A stretch of 64,000 bases of DNA. It comes from Tubiluchus corallicola (lineage: Eukaryota; Priapulida; Priapulimorpha; Priapulimorphida; Tubiluchidae). Shown here in pieces: positions 13,991 through 26,679 of the stretch (within the stretch, counting starts at the first letter, position 1; the number at the start of each line of letters is the position of its first letter). The stretch lies in the NCBI GenBank assembly GCA_030141605.1, contig JAQGDQ010000062.1, positions 253,501 through 317,500 on the forward strand. Reading direction: 5' to 3'. A program made the translations under genes and the position numbers. A model generated the notes under the pieces. The model worked only from the letters and a program-made list of their open reading frames with translations, did not search any database and had not been told where the DNA came from.

Positions 13991-16900
13991 AATGCGCCCT
14001 CCATTTTGCAGGGCTATAACAGTTAACAGCATTTACATCTCATTTTTAACAATTTACAGTATAGTTATGCTAGCATCATTGTATTATCATTACCTTCCTA
14101 ATTTACATTGATATCAATTACCTAACATTAATTAATCCCGATAGGTTAGTGACAAAATAGACAACGATTAGCAATACTGTTAACAAGCAGGATAAGAACA
14201 ATGTGAGGGGCCTACAGATGAACTATTCAGGTAAAAGATTGTTAATGTATCAAACGTTAAATGCGATATTACATATAAAGATTTACGAATTTACCGCTAT
14301 GTACAAGATAAAAATTTGAAAGATTTTGCTGGCAATTATAATTTACATACGATCGTCATTGTCTAAATTTAAATTTGTACCACTGGATTTCGTGTACATC
14401 TATTGTTGATGTGTAAGGGCGGGGCTGTTCGCAATGTTTTTTTTTATTATTATTACTCAGTTTTTATTTCAGGCAAAACTGTCCCATATACAAATATTTA
14501 CATAATTACAGGTAAAACTAAGATAAAACTGACATGAAAATTACTACAAAATCGCTAAAATGGCCCTCAAACTTATACAAATTAAAAATTTGGAGATAAA
14601 AGTTCATTCCACAATTTGAACATATTCGATTCATATCGTACATCAAAATTCATAATATTAACAACATACACGATCTTTGAGAATTGCAGTCTATTTCTGT
14701 CTACAGTATTACTTATCTCTGTTAGATTACATGCAGATTTTCTACTCGTTTGGACAAACTGTGATAGTCGGAGAATCAGACTCGCTTTTAGTTTTTTTCT
14801 TTAGTAGGATGAGACTATATTTTACTTTAATGCGCTAAGGGTGCCTAGTTAACATTATGTGATTTTTATTAGCAATAGTTTATGTAGGTTGTTTTTTACG
14901 AGTTAATGTATTCTTTATTTACTTCAATGGTTGCCCATATTAGTGGGCCCTAATGCCATTAACAGTAGATTTTCCCAACTCAATGTTGTTAACACCATAA
15001 CCACCACCACCACCACCACCACCACCACCACCACCGCCGCCGCCGCCGCCGCCGCCGTCACCGCCACCAAAACCACCATCGACGAACGACGACGACGACA
15101 ACAACAGCAACAACAATAACAATAAGCAGAAGAAAGTAGTAGGTTAAACAACAGTGTAGAAAAAAGTCTTGCGATATATTACGGAAAATTCTTTCTTTTC
15201 AGGAGCCGAAGTTTGACAACAATTTTGTTGTTAGATACAGTATCGATGAGCAACCGTTTGTAAGCTTTCGTTCCGATTATACTCTCCACCTGGCTTTGAA
15301 TAATCACGGACAAGATTATAAGGTAACTTGCTTATACGACGCAATACTGCCTTTTTGCGTGCAGGGTTTGCATCGGCAGGAACGCTGTATAAAACTTGTA
15401 AATTTGAACTCCCGCGATGACCAGTAGGCGCAGCCAATTTGATGGTAGGTCGTTTGAAACAAGTTTAGATAACATTGCGCGAAGTTTGAAAAAATGATCT
15501 GAGCATTCGTAGCACACATGTTACTAACTAAGTAAATTTTTAAATTACTGTATCTTGTTAATAAGATTAAAAATACGTTTTTGGCTAGTGAGTATCTCAC
15601 CCTGGAGGGTGAGCCTGCGACATTTTACCAATTGGCACGAACATTTTAAATTAAAATTTCTAATATTCATAAATCCTTCCAGCAGGTAAGCGAAATGCTA
15701 AGTAATATAGATTTGCATGGAAAGTATTTTGTGACATAATTTAACATTGCCTTTTCTTCTCCCGATTTACGTTTGCGCAGGTGACGTCATGTACTGGCGC
15801 GTCGGGACAGCATTGCGGAAGATTTAAAATGAAAACAAACAAAAATCCTTTCAACGCGACTACGATATATGCATAAAATTCCTATAAAGCAATATAATTT
15901 TTTAAGGCGATTTTTCTCAAACCTACTTCACGTACCCCTTTTCTTGTCTTTTAAATTTGATTTCGTCAATTATATTGAAGGTGGTTTATATTGTTGCCAA
16001 TACCCAATATTGAAAATTATATTGTCAATTAATACTGAGCATATGTGTATGCTCCTTAAGATTACCACTTCCTTTTTGGTTCTTCTATATCACTGCAAAC
16101 AACGAGTAACATGAAGATTAAACGCCCTACAATTAAAAAAAAGGGAAAAAAAGAAACGCGCCGTTTCTGGCTGCCATTGCAGTATTTTACATACAGATGA
16201 AAACAAAGAAAAAAATCACGTGGAATTACTAATGCTGTACTAATTTTCTCTCTAGACTGAATGCGCCGTAACACGTAAAGACACTGCACTAAATGGATAC
16301 AATCACGTATACAGGGATACAGAAGCACAAAGTGATTGGCCACAATCACAGAATAATTGACACTATAGAAGCTATTAGTATATGTTTGTTAGAAACAGAC
16401 ACCATGCAAATAGCGTCATGGCTAATAAAGATGTAATAGGGGCAAATGATTTTACTTTTGTTTTTGCTTGTTGTGCTTCTGTGTTTTTTCAAGGGGCTTT
16501 TATTCATTTTAGTGTGATATCTTTATGTCACAGTAATTATACGTGGTTTTTTATCCTTGGCCTTCTACCTGAAGATAAACTGTAGTGGCAGTTTAAAATG
16601 TCGTATTTTTTCTTTGCAATTGCGAGATTTTTTAATTTCGTTGTTTCAATTCTTGTCGTCTAACATTTATTAATTCTGATGGTACATTTATCTGGTTATA
16701 TATATATATGTGTGTATGTATATGACATGTATATCAAGCGAAGTTCTCGAACTAGTGTCCTCTCCTTAAAGGTTTTATTTTTTGAAAAGGGGCAAAGGGG
16801 GAGGAGAACGCAGTCTAAAAACCTCTAAAAATTGCCATCGTCATCATCATCATCACCGGCAGTGGTATCGGTAACGTGGTGTGAGTTACGCGATGTCGTT

Positions 16901-17333
16901 GGTGTGTTTGGCATATCGTAATGGGTGTGGCATTGTATGGTGGCATGATATTAATGGTGTGGACTGAGTGGTGTGATGTGGGGGGTATGGCGTGGAGTGG
17001 TGTAGGTGGTGAGGTGCTGTAGGCTGTTATTATGGGTTTATGCGCAAAATTTTTTACCTAGTTGGGCTGGTTAAGAATTAATTTGCATCGTTGGCGTGAT
17101 AATGCTTGTGATTTGCGAGCGTTCTACATAGTGTTGTCTAGTTCATCATGTTGACACCAGTAAAATGATGTTATTTTTAGGGTGGAGGAGCCTATTTTAA
17201 ACGCTACAACTGTTCGGTAACAGAAATGCGTAAAGGTTGGGGTTTGATGCACCCAAGCACTTTTACTCACTACCACGAAGCACTCCAAATGGAGAACGGA
17301 ACGCAATATGTTGTGCTGTCTTTTGTCAGTTAA
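2..17333 (+). CDS. PLOD-family procollagen lysyl hydroxylase/glycosyltransferase-like, 3' portion (13 exons), hydroxylase site degenerate
   Basis: PLOD proteins act in the ER lumen, hydroxylating collagen lysines and, in many forms, glycosylating them. Exons by sight: 2-46, 223-324, 1083-1214, 2931-3052, 3276-3377, 4391-4516, 5427-5565, 6126-6239, 9526-9645, 10117-10182, 12751-12897, 15203-15322, 17181-17333. All have AG/GT borders and phases join without stops, giving about 495 residues ending at TAA 17331-17333. Landmarks in family order: [104 protein letters not shown]. The N-terminal part (signal peptide, most of the glycosyltransferase domain) lies upstream of the window. Odd points: no His-x-Asp motif in exon 12, Gln for the usual 2-oxoglutarate-binding Arg in exon 13, and about 11 residues fewer than vertebrate PLODs (from memory) between exons 10 and 11. 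Family assignment is secure; loss of hydroxylase activity is inferred. Confidence 0.93.
3465..3880. repeat. 39-bp minisatellite in PLOD intron 5
   Basis: About ten degenerate 39-base units (GATGTCAGAGTGGCTGG core), alternating two versions to give a 78-base higher period. The period is a multiple of three, so a frame stays open on the minus strand (a 13-residue repeat). Lack of any other gene signal argues that frame is not a gene. Confidence 0.85.
4779..4913. repeat. CA/CACG microsatellite that switches strand to GTGC/GT
   Basis: Tracts of CACACA and GCAC are followed directly by GCGT and GTGT tracts, so the array is partly self-complementary and can fold into a hairpin. It lies in PLOD intron 6. 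Confidence 0.9.
5584..5760 (-). mobile_element. Possible antisense LINE 3' tail in PLOD intron 7
   Basis: AAGTTTAAGTTTATTTGACA followed by AT-rich sequence has the form of LINE 3' ends read backwards. Weak call. Confidence 0.25.
6855..6920. repeat. Short GACT-type tetranucleotide repeat
   Basis: Degenerate (TGAC)n/(TGAT)n run in PLOD intron 8. Confidence 0.6.
7862..8660. repeat. Compound minisatellite with 21-bp and 19-bp units
   Basis: About 40 units in PLOD intron 8. The 21-base unit is GATTTGACTATGGCTCAATTT; read by its first 20 bases it is GATTTGACTATGGCTCAATT. The 19-base variant is GATCTGACTGGCTTAATTT. The two alternate in blocks, and the block pattern itself recurs, which suggests segment-scale duplication. 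Confidence 0.9.
8700..9330 (+). mobile_element. Possible solo LTR or promoter-like element in PLOD intron 8
   Basis: A TATATAAG at about 8808, then at 9077-9212 three copies of a unit of about 50 bases containing CTCAGTGCAGTGCAGTCG, then AATAAA at about 9253. Promoter, repeats and poly(A) signal in this order resemble an LTR. No matching second LTR or clear terminal dinucleotides were found, so this is only a suggestion. Confidence 0.25.
10280..10665 (+). repeat. Dispersed repeat copy 1, about 390 bp
   Basis: Clearly similar, in the same orientation, to 24792-25170, with shared blocks such as CAGACAACGCATTTG, AGCTAGCTAGAA, CCCAAGCAAGATC and GGCTTTGCTTTACC. No coding capacity. It lies in PLOD intron 10. 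Likely an unnamed short transposable element. Confidence 0.8.
11880..12265. repeat. 30-bp minisatellite in PLOD intron 10
   Basis: About 13 units of AACAAGCTGTCTAACAACAA plus CAACTGTTGT, some with an extra CAA triplet. The 30-base period keeps several frames open on both strands; these are repeat artefacts (10-residue periods), not genes. Confidence 0.9.
13838..13985. repeat. CA-rich microsatellite
   Basis: (GCAC)n, then (ACTCGC)n, (ACACGC)n and (CA)n, ending in a short TATATA, in PLOD intron 11. Confidence 0.9.
14430..14900 (-). mobile_element. Antisense LINE 3' tail in PLOD intron 11
   Basis: An ATTATTATTACT run followed by TTTTTATTTCAGGCAAAACT, shared with 56350-56400. No coding frame of note. 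Confidence 0.35.
14998..15122. repeat. Mosaic trinucleotide array (CCA, CCG, CGA, CAA)
   Basis: (CCA)n changes to (CCG)n, then to CGA and CAA triplets, 80 bases before the acceptor of PLOD exon 12. Open frames here are repeat artefacts. Confidence 0.9.
16690..17015. repeat. Low-complexity GGTGTG-rich stretch in the last PLOD intron
   Basis: TATA and CATCAT runs followed by GT/GG-rich sequence (about 16860-17015). It resembles in composition the GGTGTGG tract beside the collagen-intron palindrome at 36425-36500. Confidence 0.5.
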
Positions 17334-17492
17334 TAGGAGGCCAAATTCTACCAACAAGATCGTCTGCCAGCTTATTTTTCCATGATATTTATCTGCCTTT
17401 ATTTTATACATGAGTAAAAAACACTGCATTTTTAGTGCATGATGTACTATTGTTAACGAAATTAAGTTTGTGTAAAATTCTGCAGTAATTTT

Positions 17493-17498
17493 AATAAA
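17493..17498 (+). other. Poly(A) signal of the PLOD-like gene
   Basis: An AATAAA lies about 160 bases after the stop codon at 17333, in AT-rich sequence with no other obvious signal nearer. Reasonable as the 3' end signal, but not proven. Confidence 0.5.
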
Positions 17499-20400
17499 AG
17501 ATTTAATGCCGTTTATTAGCTTCAAAAACATTGTCTTATTGTCAGGAGCTTTCTGGCTTCTTCAACTGAACAGACCACAATGAAAACTGTTGTTGAACAA
17601 TGAACCATTTTTCTTCACTATAGTCTATTCAGCTGATGAAGCCTGTTAGTGTCAAAGCTCCTGTCAAACCTGTTTTTGAGACTAATAAAAAAGCATTCAG
17701 ATTTTTATCCATGTTAATAAAGCTGAAAATTAAATCTCAAAAGAGCACTTTCATACTTTAAATTTTGAGTTGTCCGGTTTTGTACTTAATATAATTAATG
17801 CTTTAGATATTTGCTCTTCTATAACGCCATAAAGTGTCTACGTTATATATAATTGACATGCGATAGTTTATTTACGTTGGATTTTAACAACTTTGTTAAG
17901 TAATAATTGCAAAAAATACTTTTGTATACTAATACAGTAAGCAGCTGGAATCCGTTTGTGACGCTCAGACTTATTTTAGGCCAGGTTACGTAACTAGTTC
18001 CTACTGTTATAATTCCACCATTAATTATTTTCAATTTTTATTTACGAAGTTTAGTTAAACTGTTTAATGATATAACACTAGAAGCCAACTTGTTCTGAAA
18101 TCAAATTTCACCTGTACATTCAATGATACTGTTTATGCATTACTACTTTATCATGTGATTGAAGCCACGTAGACGAAATTTTGGCTGTTCAGTTCACCCA
18201 GGTATTCCGCTTTAAGTTGTCGAGTTAAGCGGACGTTCTCATGTCATAAAATGATGGTCTAGTAGTAACGGTGCTTGCTTGTAGAAAAGCGATCTGTCTA
18301 CATGGTTACGACAGAGACGATAGTTGCATTCTAGCGATGATACTTACCTGTTGCTGATTAAATTTTCCTGACGCTGATGATACATCACTTATATTGTACG
18401 TACCAGTTGTCGATGATATCTGCTGTTGATGATACTTAACCCGTATTTACCTGACGTTGATGATACTGTCGTTGGTGCTTTCATGCTGTGATTACGAAAT
18501 TGGTGATCCTTACCTTGTGACGAGTGCAGGAGCTTGGATGCTACCATATTTTGGTTTCATATAAGTGGAGGCGAGTACATCAGGAGTCGTCATAGTTTGG
18601 AGACGTCGTTCACGTAATCAGATCCATGAAGAGGTAGTGTAGTCAACCGTTCTATGGTGCACCATTCCTCGATCAAGCCCCTGGTGAGGAGATGCCGCGG
18701 AATGGGAGCAGGAGAATAGTCGCTTGATGATGCCAAGACTGCACTGGTGAAAAACGTTACGTTGTTCTTTTTTTCTTAGCGGGCTTAATCTTTATTATTA
18801 ATATTTGTCTTGTAATGTATTTTGAGATATTCATTAAATTGTTATATTATTTTATTAATTCAGTGGTTTTTTTCCAGTGTTTTTGACGAGGTGTTTTATT
18901 CTTTACCTAAGGGTTACATTTAAGTCACGAATCACCTATTTGCAATAGCGAAAATTAGACTACATCGTCACACAGTTAATATGCAGAGCACATAAATAAT
19001 AATCTATGCACGCAATATTTTTGTAAATTATTCAAATGTAATTGTGAAGGATTTTAGGTTGTACTTCAGTGTTCTTTCATTCTGTAAACCCCCCTATACT
19101 GTCCTTTTTAACTGCATTCATATATGTATGTCTTGACTTGGCTTCTTTCTGTCATGCTCTACTGACAGAGCTAGTTTACCTGGCTAGTTGGCAGTCTGTT
19201 CTTGACTAAGAAAGTTGTTGTTTGTCTCAGTTAAACCATTTATTTGTCAAGAGTAGTAGAGCTGTGATGTAAGTTTATTTTGATTATTCAGTCTCACTTT
19301 ATTATTAATGTCTTTGTTTCCTTTTTGGCTCAAATTAGTTTGTTATATTTTGTTATGATTTTTCTTACAGATAAAACATAATAAAGCTACTCAAACATGA
19401 ATTTTGTTGACTTTGGGCATCATGAAGTAGTAGTCTCTCACAGTAATAATAAAGCAATGTAATGTAACACCTGTATGACAATTAAATGTATATCAAGTTC
19501 ATAATCAAAGTTTTTCAATGAGCCCAGGTCTAAGAATGTTAAATAATGGGGTACTAGAGCCTAAGCTTAGAAACAACTTAGAAACAACTATATATTAGGC
19601 CAATCTTAAACAATTGATTAAGATCAATGGGTGTAATTTTAAACTAACGTTGTCTGTTGATACCTCATTGTATCTTTTGTAATGCATATGCTTTGGAACC
19701 AGCTTTTTTCTTGTTAAAAGTGTTTGTTGTGATTTGCGCATTTAGTTTCTTTAAAGCAAAACCGGACCCAATCTTAAACTGTAGGTCAAAACAATCTACT
19801 CTTTAAAATATTGAAAGGGAACATACTATTTTTTTCAAAGATAACTTACGTGTGAAAGAATTGTTACCACACAAACACAATTTCGCGTTCGCGCCACTAG
19901 TTCTTCGCTGTTACATGCATTTCGCCATTCGCTAGCTAGACGGGCACTAGCGCCTGCATTTCGGAAACGTATTACACAAAAACAAGAGATGTACTTATCA
20001 GTTCAAATGTGTTAGTTTCTGACGAAGTTCGACAGCGCATGCGTGAGCACAGCGGTAAAAACTTGCCTAGTTTTAGTACAACACGCTGAACATCTTACAG
20101 TAGCACTGTACTACAATTTTCGCTTTCGCAAATACGTGCGACACGCTCGTAGAATATTTTTGCTGCTGAAAATGATGTTAGTTTGTGATGTCACAATAGT
20201 TGGGCTCGCCCGTCGTTAATTAAGTTTTTAATCTATTATTTTATTATCAGAAACGCTTTTGCAGAATTAATAGCATTGAACTGTATACTGTTTATCGGAC
20301 TTAGTCGAGACACCGATAAAATGGGGTAGTATATGAAAAATCATCCTGCCTTCCTTTAATACTCTGCAGCTGGCAGTACACACTCTTTGTTAAACCATGG

Positions 20401-22843
20401 TATACTCGCACATTTGGGCTTACCGTTATGATTTTTTCAAATTTCCATATTGAACATTATTTTTCTATTTTTTGGAAAATATTTTAACATTCCCTAACTC
20501 CCAGTCCCGTTCTGGCACCCAATTGTTCCTGTGCCCAATTAACTGATATGTAGTTACATAGTATCCTATATTTCAAATGCCCATTTTGCCCGCCCTGTTG
20601 TCCAAAACTGCCGGCAGCCATGATGATTATTTATGTTGCAACCCAGTTCCTGAGCGCCATTTGTCTTGTACCCGATCTTATGGTACCTACACAGTTGTGC
20701 AGTGCGCACTTGTCCTGGTATATTCCTACTACTCAAGCGATTTTTTGCAAAATTAATTTGGCGTTAAGTTGTAACTAAAAAGCAAAAACATTCATATTTC
20801 TCAAAAGAATTAATTCACTAACAGTAAACTTAATAGAAAGGCAATGAAAACGTAAACCTTTGCTGCACAAGGATACGTGTTCATTAACAAACAAAAGAAA
20901 AACGAGTGAGTGGACAGTTGTAGAGATAAAAATTGCATTCTCAGTAGTTTCATGATTAGAAGCAACTCCTCCGCAGCTGTGAGCTGGGTTCGATTTCTTT
21001 TCACAAATATTTAGGTATTGTAGAGTTGTTGTGCACCTGGATTTTAAAAAAAATGCATGGAATGCTTGTAATCTTCCAAGGAGGGGTTAGGGGGCAAAAA
21101 TTCCGTTGTGGAAATTATAGCCTGGCCATTATTGTTTGTGTGGGTAGCGTAGGGTAAGAATATGATATTGGTGACCTTTAACATTTGGTTCACTTGTCGG
21201 TGTGACCAAATATTTGATTTACGCAGCTATTGCTTATTACCTGCAAAAGTATGCAAGCTAGTGTCATGAAACCTAATGCGCTTTGATTAGACGAACTGAA
21301 TTACGTTGGTGACCCGACATTGCTTGGTTCCCGACCCACGGGTTACGGATTTAAAAGTGACAACTCCTGATTTTATTGAAATTAAACGCAATTTCTTTAG
21401 ACCCGTGCACTCAGGTCATGCACCCTATAATGGTCCCATATGATAATGCAGGGAATCGCCAACATAACAGTCATGCACATACTTTTTTATATTGATAAGC
21501 TAGGCTTATGACGAAGAGATAAAGTTTTCCTTTGTCCTTTTAATTTAACTTTGTAATGCACTAAATCAATCACATTGTGATGTTATAAATTACTACAACT
21601 GTTAGCTCGGTCACTTTGCTGGGTAGGCGAGAATCACATCATGGAGAAAGCTCTTCATGTTAAAATCACGTTTGATGTAGTCTCAGAGTCCTAGTGCAAG
21701 TTTCATAGACCCGAGGAAAGGCAAGCGATCACAGAAAGACATAACGGTACACCGCAATTTACTTTATTACTGTCATCGATCCTCAACTGCTAACTGTCAC
21801 TTGTTGGTCAAAACGGTCGAGGTGGTAGATTGTAAATAGGTCGAATGCACTTGAGGAGTGTGGCGGTTTGTTCTGTTGCCGTATCTGCACGTAGACGTAG
21901 AACGTTTACCGTGCTGGAACGTCGCTGTATGCATACTGTCCTGCATACATCTGCAAGCTGTGAGTGTCAGTGTGGACTATCGTATTGTCCACACTAAACA
22001 TGGCAGAACGAAAATACTAGCAGATTCCACCGGACATCCTTTTTTATTGCCGTTTTCTGGCTAAACGAAACTGGACTCGCAATTTTGGCGCAGTGCATCA
22101 GATTCTTCGTCATTGCGAATCCAATGATATATGACACACCTCTGTGGGGTTTAAATCTTCCATTCACAAAGCGTTTAAATGAAACCATGTCGATACCTAT
22201 TATATGAGTGGGTTACCTATACATATAGGTAAGTTATGTCTTTATTGTTAACCATTATTACACTGGCGAAAAGACAGACTGGCAGACTGGCGAAAAAGAA
22301 GCCTGGCGAAAAGACAAGTGGCGAAACGACATACAATCGTTTAGCTTGCAGTGTTTTGTAGTCGATAACAGTAGTTGCGTAGTAGACATACAGACAAACT
22401 GGTATTTATGCAGTCATGCAGGCTAACAGATGACAGCACATCACACCAATAATGTTTCCTTGAATCAATTTGCTTGAGTTTAAAAGCGCAAAAAGCCGCG
22501 TCAAAGAACTAAACAGCTGCTACAGTGTCTTTGCACGTCACACAACAAAAAGGTTTTTAAAGCAGAAATATAAGATTAAAATTACTGCATCTTATCACAT
22601 TTTAGCAAAATTAAAACTCAATTGCAGCCATATTACAGGCGTTAACGTAGAACTTGTCCAGGCATCACATCAACCATTATTTCAAAGTAGGTAGAGGATA
22701 TGCAGGTATGCACTTACTGGATATACACTTATGCTACAGGTAAGTCAGCTGGCAGAAGTCTTACAAAACTAGCACTAGATGGCAGTACCTTGCAAAAACT
22801 TCTATAGCAATTCCAACAACCTGTTACCTCCCTATCTAGAAGC

Positions 22844-22871
22844 ATCACATACTCAAAAGTGAGTATGTGAT
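22844..22871. repeat. Short perfect hairpin, 12-bp stem
   Basis: ATCACATACTCA and TGAGTATGTGAT surround AAAG. ACCTCCCTAT units recur around it. Confidence 0.7.
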
Positions 22872-24019
22872 ATACCTCCCTATATGTGAGTATATGTGAG
22901 TATGTGAGTATACCTCCCTATCACATACTCAAAAGTGACAAACTTGGATTTCGTTAAAGCAAGAGCTATTTCTAAAAAAATCAAGAATAGCGAATCAATG
23001 TAAGCAAGTATTAGGGGAGACCGGGGCTGATGTAACACAGGTAAGATGAAAAACTACCTTTACATATCCATTCAACATTGTGTAAGAGTTCACAAGAAGA
23101 CTAGGCAACAATCACGTTTGGGCAACCTTCATTATACATGCATGTCAGAAATAACGAGTTTGGTGCAGCATAGTCCTCAGCACGAGGCAGCTTTAACAAC
23201 TGAAAGTAAATTTTTGCTTTTTTGGAATATTTAATCTACTAATTAAGTACGCTATTTTCAAATTTTATTAAGTACTAAGTAAGAATGTGGTCACCTTTAA
23301 CCACACTATGCTATAACAATTTTTTTTTAAAACACTCATATATTTTTTAATTTTGGTTTTGTAGTACAAAAGTCCTCATGGGGTTAGTTGTAACACTATT
23401 GTTTAACATAGCCATTTTATACATGCTGATAATTACAACGCCACAATTGCGATTTTGACGATTCCAGTTACTAGTCCATCACGTACCAACAACTACTGTT
23501 AATTTTGATCGACGTTTGTTTATCAGAATTAAAATTTATTGCTAGACATATATGTTCAATAATTTTGTTGTTAAAATTTTGATCAGTATTTTTCAATACA
23601 ATGTAAATGAAATTTCTCTATTCTGGAATGGGTGACATGTTGAATTTGTGTATTGGTTTGTTTCTATACTAAAGTGTACAATTGATGTAGGTTCATTTAA
23701 AAAACCTTGCCAGATGACTGAATATAACTGCCACTGTTTCAACTTATCACAGGCTGTGTTACAACATACTCCAAGTGAGGGGCTTGTTCTTACATTCGTA
23801 ATCCCTTACAACGTTAATGACTACATGTCTAGAGGGCTTTGTGTACTTTGTCTGGGTACTAGTCTATGACACATTCACTAAATCATACCACAATCCTGGT
23901 ACAGATTATGCAAAACATGGCATCATTGATAAATCTTTATAGCTGATGTCAAAATAGCACAATCTACTATCTTTCTTCCTACCATTTTCACTAACACATC
24001 CTTCTACCCTTCCTGTGTG

Positions 24020-24280
24020 ATCTAACCTTTCTCATAGTTCTTTTTTTTGTTCACTCATCCATTCTTTTTTATCAGGTTCACATGACAGTGGGCTTAAACA
24101 AGCCTTTGCTTCTCTGGCCCACTGCAGTACAATTATTCTTTTATGATAACGATAGTGTATGAAACATAACAATTTAATACAGTATGACGTAACAATTTTG
24201 ATGTCACTGTGTGTTTAATGTCATTATATTGTACTGAATGTGATAATAATAAAACTTCAAACTTCAAAACTTCAAACTAA
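24020..24280 (+). mobile_element. 3' end of a LINE-like element
   Basis: A hairpin (GTGGGCTTAAACAAGCC paired with GGCCCAC) is followed after about 130 bases by AATAATAAAA and tail units of ACTTCAA. A stem-loop plus microsatellite tail is usual for CR1/L2-type non-LTR elements. No coding part remains. Confidence 0.4.
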
Positions 24281-24791
24281 GCGTTTTACAAGAGAAAATA
24301 TACGAAATGTTGCAACCATCCCTGATGTCCCCTATGACATTTAAACAAATATTTTAAGGTTTTTTTCAAGGTCAAACTATGGGCTAACAGAGTCTTCTAG
24401 CCCAAAGTGCACTTTCTAGGCAATAAAGCATAGCGATTTCAACAAAAGCACAACTATAAACGAGAAACAAAAGGTTGATGTCGTTCAAAAGTCACAAGAA
24501 ATAGTGAAACAGACATTGGGATTAAGTGTCATTCCTAGGCAGCATGGCGACCTAGGAATGCTCATAATTTTGCTTTCAATAATACAAAATTGATCGTAAG
24601 ACAAAAAGACTGAGATCAGTTTAAGGCAAACTCGTAGAGTAACACGTTTCATTGAAATAAAGCGTAATTCCCAGGTATTCAAACATGGCGCTGTTTCATA
24701 ATTTTGCTTTCAATAAAGACAAAATGTTAAAGTCAGTTCGGTAGAGTAATACATTGCACTGAAATAAAATGCAATAATCCTTTTCACAGTT

Positions 24792-25170
24792 ACAGCGATT
24801 GATGATGATCGTGAGAAGGCCAAAGATTAAGTGTACCAGACAACGCATTTGTGCACACCTGAGAACGCTTCGCAGCCCATACTATTGTATTAGTAACCGT
24901 TTTAACAGCTAGCTAGAATACTACCTAGTTCATTTTTTCTTGTTCCCAAGCAAGATCCTGCTAGTAAATCACCCCATGCACAGAAAAATGCATAACTAAG
25001 TAAACTCCAAGCAAAACAACTGAAGTTACTGAATTGATGCGGCAGCCGGCTTTGCTTTACCCACACGTCACGTGACTGTTGTTCTTAAGACGCATTGCTG
25101 TGATACACTTAACCTTTGACCTACAGCAACTGCGCGTATGCATAACAAACTGCGAAAAGGCTTATTCCTA
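24792..25170 (+). repeat. Dispersed repeat copy 2, about 380 bp
   Basis: Diverged copy of 10280-10665, in the PLOD-collagen intergenic region. Similarity spans nearly the whole length with many substitutions, so the copies are old. Confidence 0.8.
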
Positions 25171-26353
25171 GGCAATTTAACATTGCGAAATCAGCAAAAG
25201 CAGATTTATGATCTCCAGACGAAACTTGTGACTAACTGTTCTCATGATAATTACCATTCCCCCTGGAAACAGCTATTCCAATCCTTTATATACATTTTGA
25301 TGTGAAAGGTACATTTTACGAAACTGCATGTGGTAGCTTTCTAATCGACAATCTTAGATTGGTTCACAAAAACTTGTTGTTAATAAATCATGAGCTATTG
25401 TACTCGAGCAACAAGTATATACTTGTACTTTGCTGATCTGCGTTATTCCGCAGATTGTCAACTAATGAAAGCCATTAATAAATGAGCATGTCAATGTAAA
25501 TACTTCACGAAAATTTCTCTTGCAAAGTTAACGATCCCGGAAATTTGGCAACCAAACGTCACTAACACCGCCGAAAGGAAGAAGTTTTGCAATGTTTGCT
25601 AATGTCGATGAACTAGATAACAACTTTTGTTTTTAAAATGCGTATCTGGTCAATGATCTTTGACACTATTTAAAATGAATACGGTAGTTAATTACCGTAA
25701 AACGACAAGCAGCTGCGTTCGCAAGCCTGTTTAACAAGTGATTGTAGCGAGACTGTAATTCTGTAATAATGTAATAAATAATATAATAATGTAATTCTGT
25801 AATAAACACGGTGATTCTGTATTAACAGTCCTGAAATCTGATGTCTATATAAGTTCACACAAAATCGCAAAAACTACTGAAAAGGGCACATTTGACCATC
25901 TTGGCATCCTACATATCAAATGGTCATGGTGTTGAAGGCCAATTATACAAAACTAGTAAAATTATTAATTGCTGACACAAGTTCGCAATCGAGACATTTA
26001 TTTTTTAACGTCATCTGTCAATGGAACTTAATTTAGGTTGTAATTTAATATTTAATGTAAGAAACCGAAAAAAAACTAAATTGAACGATTAACCTGGATT
26101 TGACTGAAATGTTTGTTATGATTAGATAAAGCTGCATTCAACCGTAATTAAGACCATCACCACCACTGCCGCCACTGCTGCTTGCGCCTACACCACCACC
26201 ACCACCACCGCCTATCATCGTCACCTTCGTCGAAGTCGCTATTCTTTTTATTATTACTTATAACTCACACTTGTACAATATCATAATATTAAAAACAGGG
26301 GCAAATTATTTTAATTTACTTGAACTCGAAAAACAGGAAAATGTAAAAAATTT

Positions 26354-26416
26354 TACGCCGCCGGGATTTGAACCAGGGACCTTGGGCTTGCAAGGCATAC
26401 CACCAGGCCAGTGTGT
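26354..26416 (-). repeat. tRNA-derived SINE head (minus strand)
   Basis: On the minus strand there is an A-box-like TGGCCTGGTGGTA, an anticodon-like loop CTTGCAA and a B box GGTTCAAATCC. The acceptor stem does not pair, so this is not a functional tRNA. Confidence 0.5.
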
Positions 26417-26679
26417 TTCATCGGTGACAGTCCAACGTTCATCCTTTATAGCTGGTCAAACATTTCAGCGTTTCCTATGGTAAGTCGCTCGCAATAAAGT
26501 GATTCAATCTAATTTCGTGATTTTTATTTGATTAATTTTGAGCTTGAAATTTTCGTGAACAGCCTCAAAGTCAATCAAACGAAAATCATCTAATTAGTTA
26601 ATTTCACTCTAGTATGAGAGCGATCTAACATTAGAAATGCTGAACGGTTGACCGTCTGAAAGGTGTGAACTTTTGACTG

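Noticed and set aside
23018-23400. GGGGAGACCGGGGCTGATGT and a later GGGGTTAGTTGTAACACT, thought to be transposon ends
   Set aside because: The two segments are in the same, not inverted, orientation, and no target duplication is seen.
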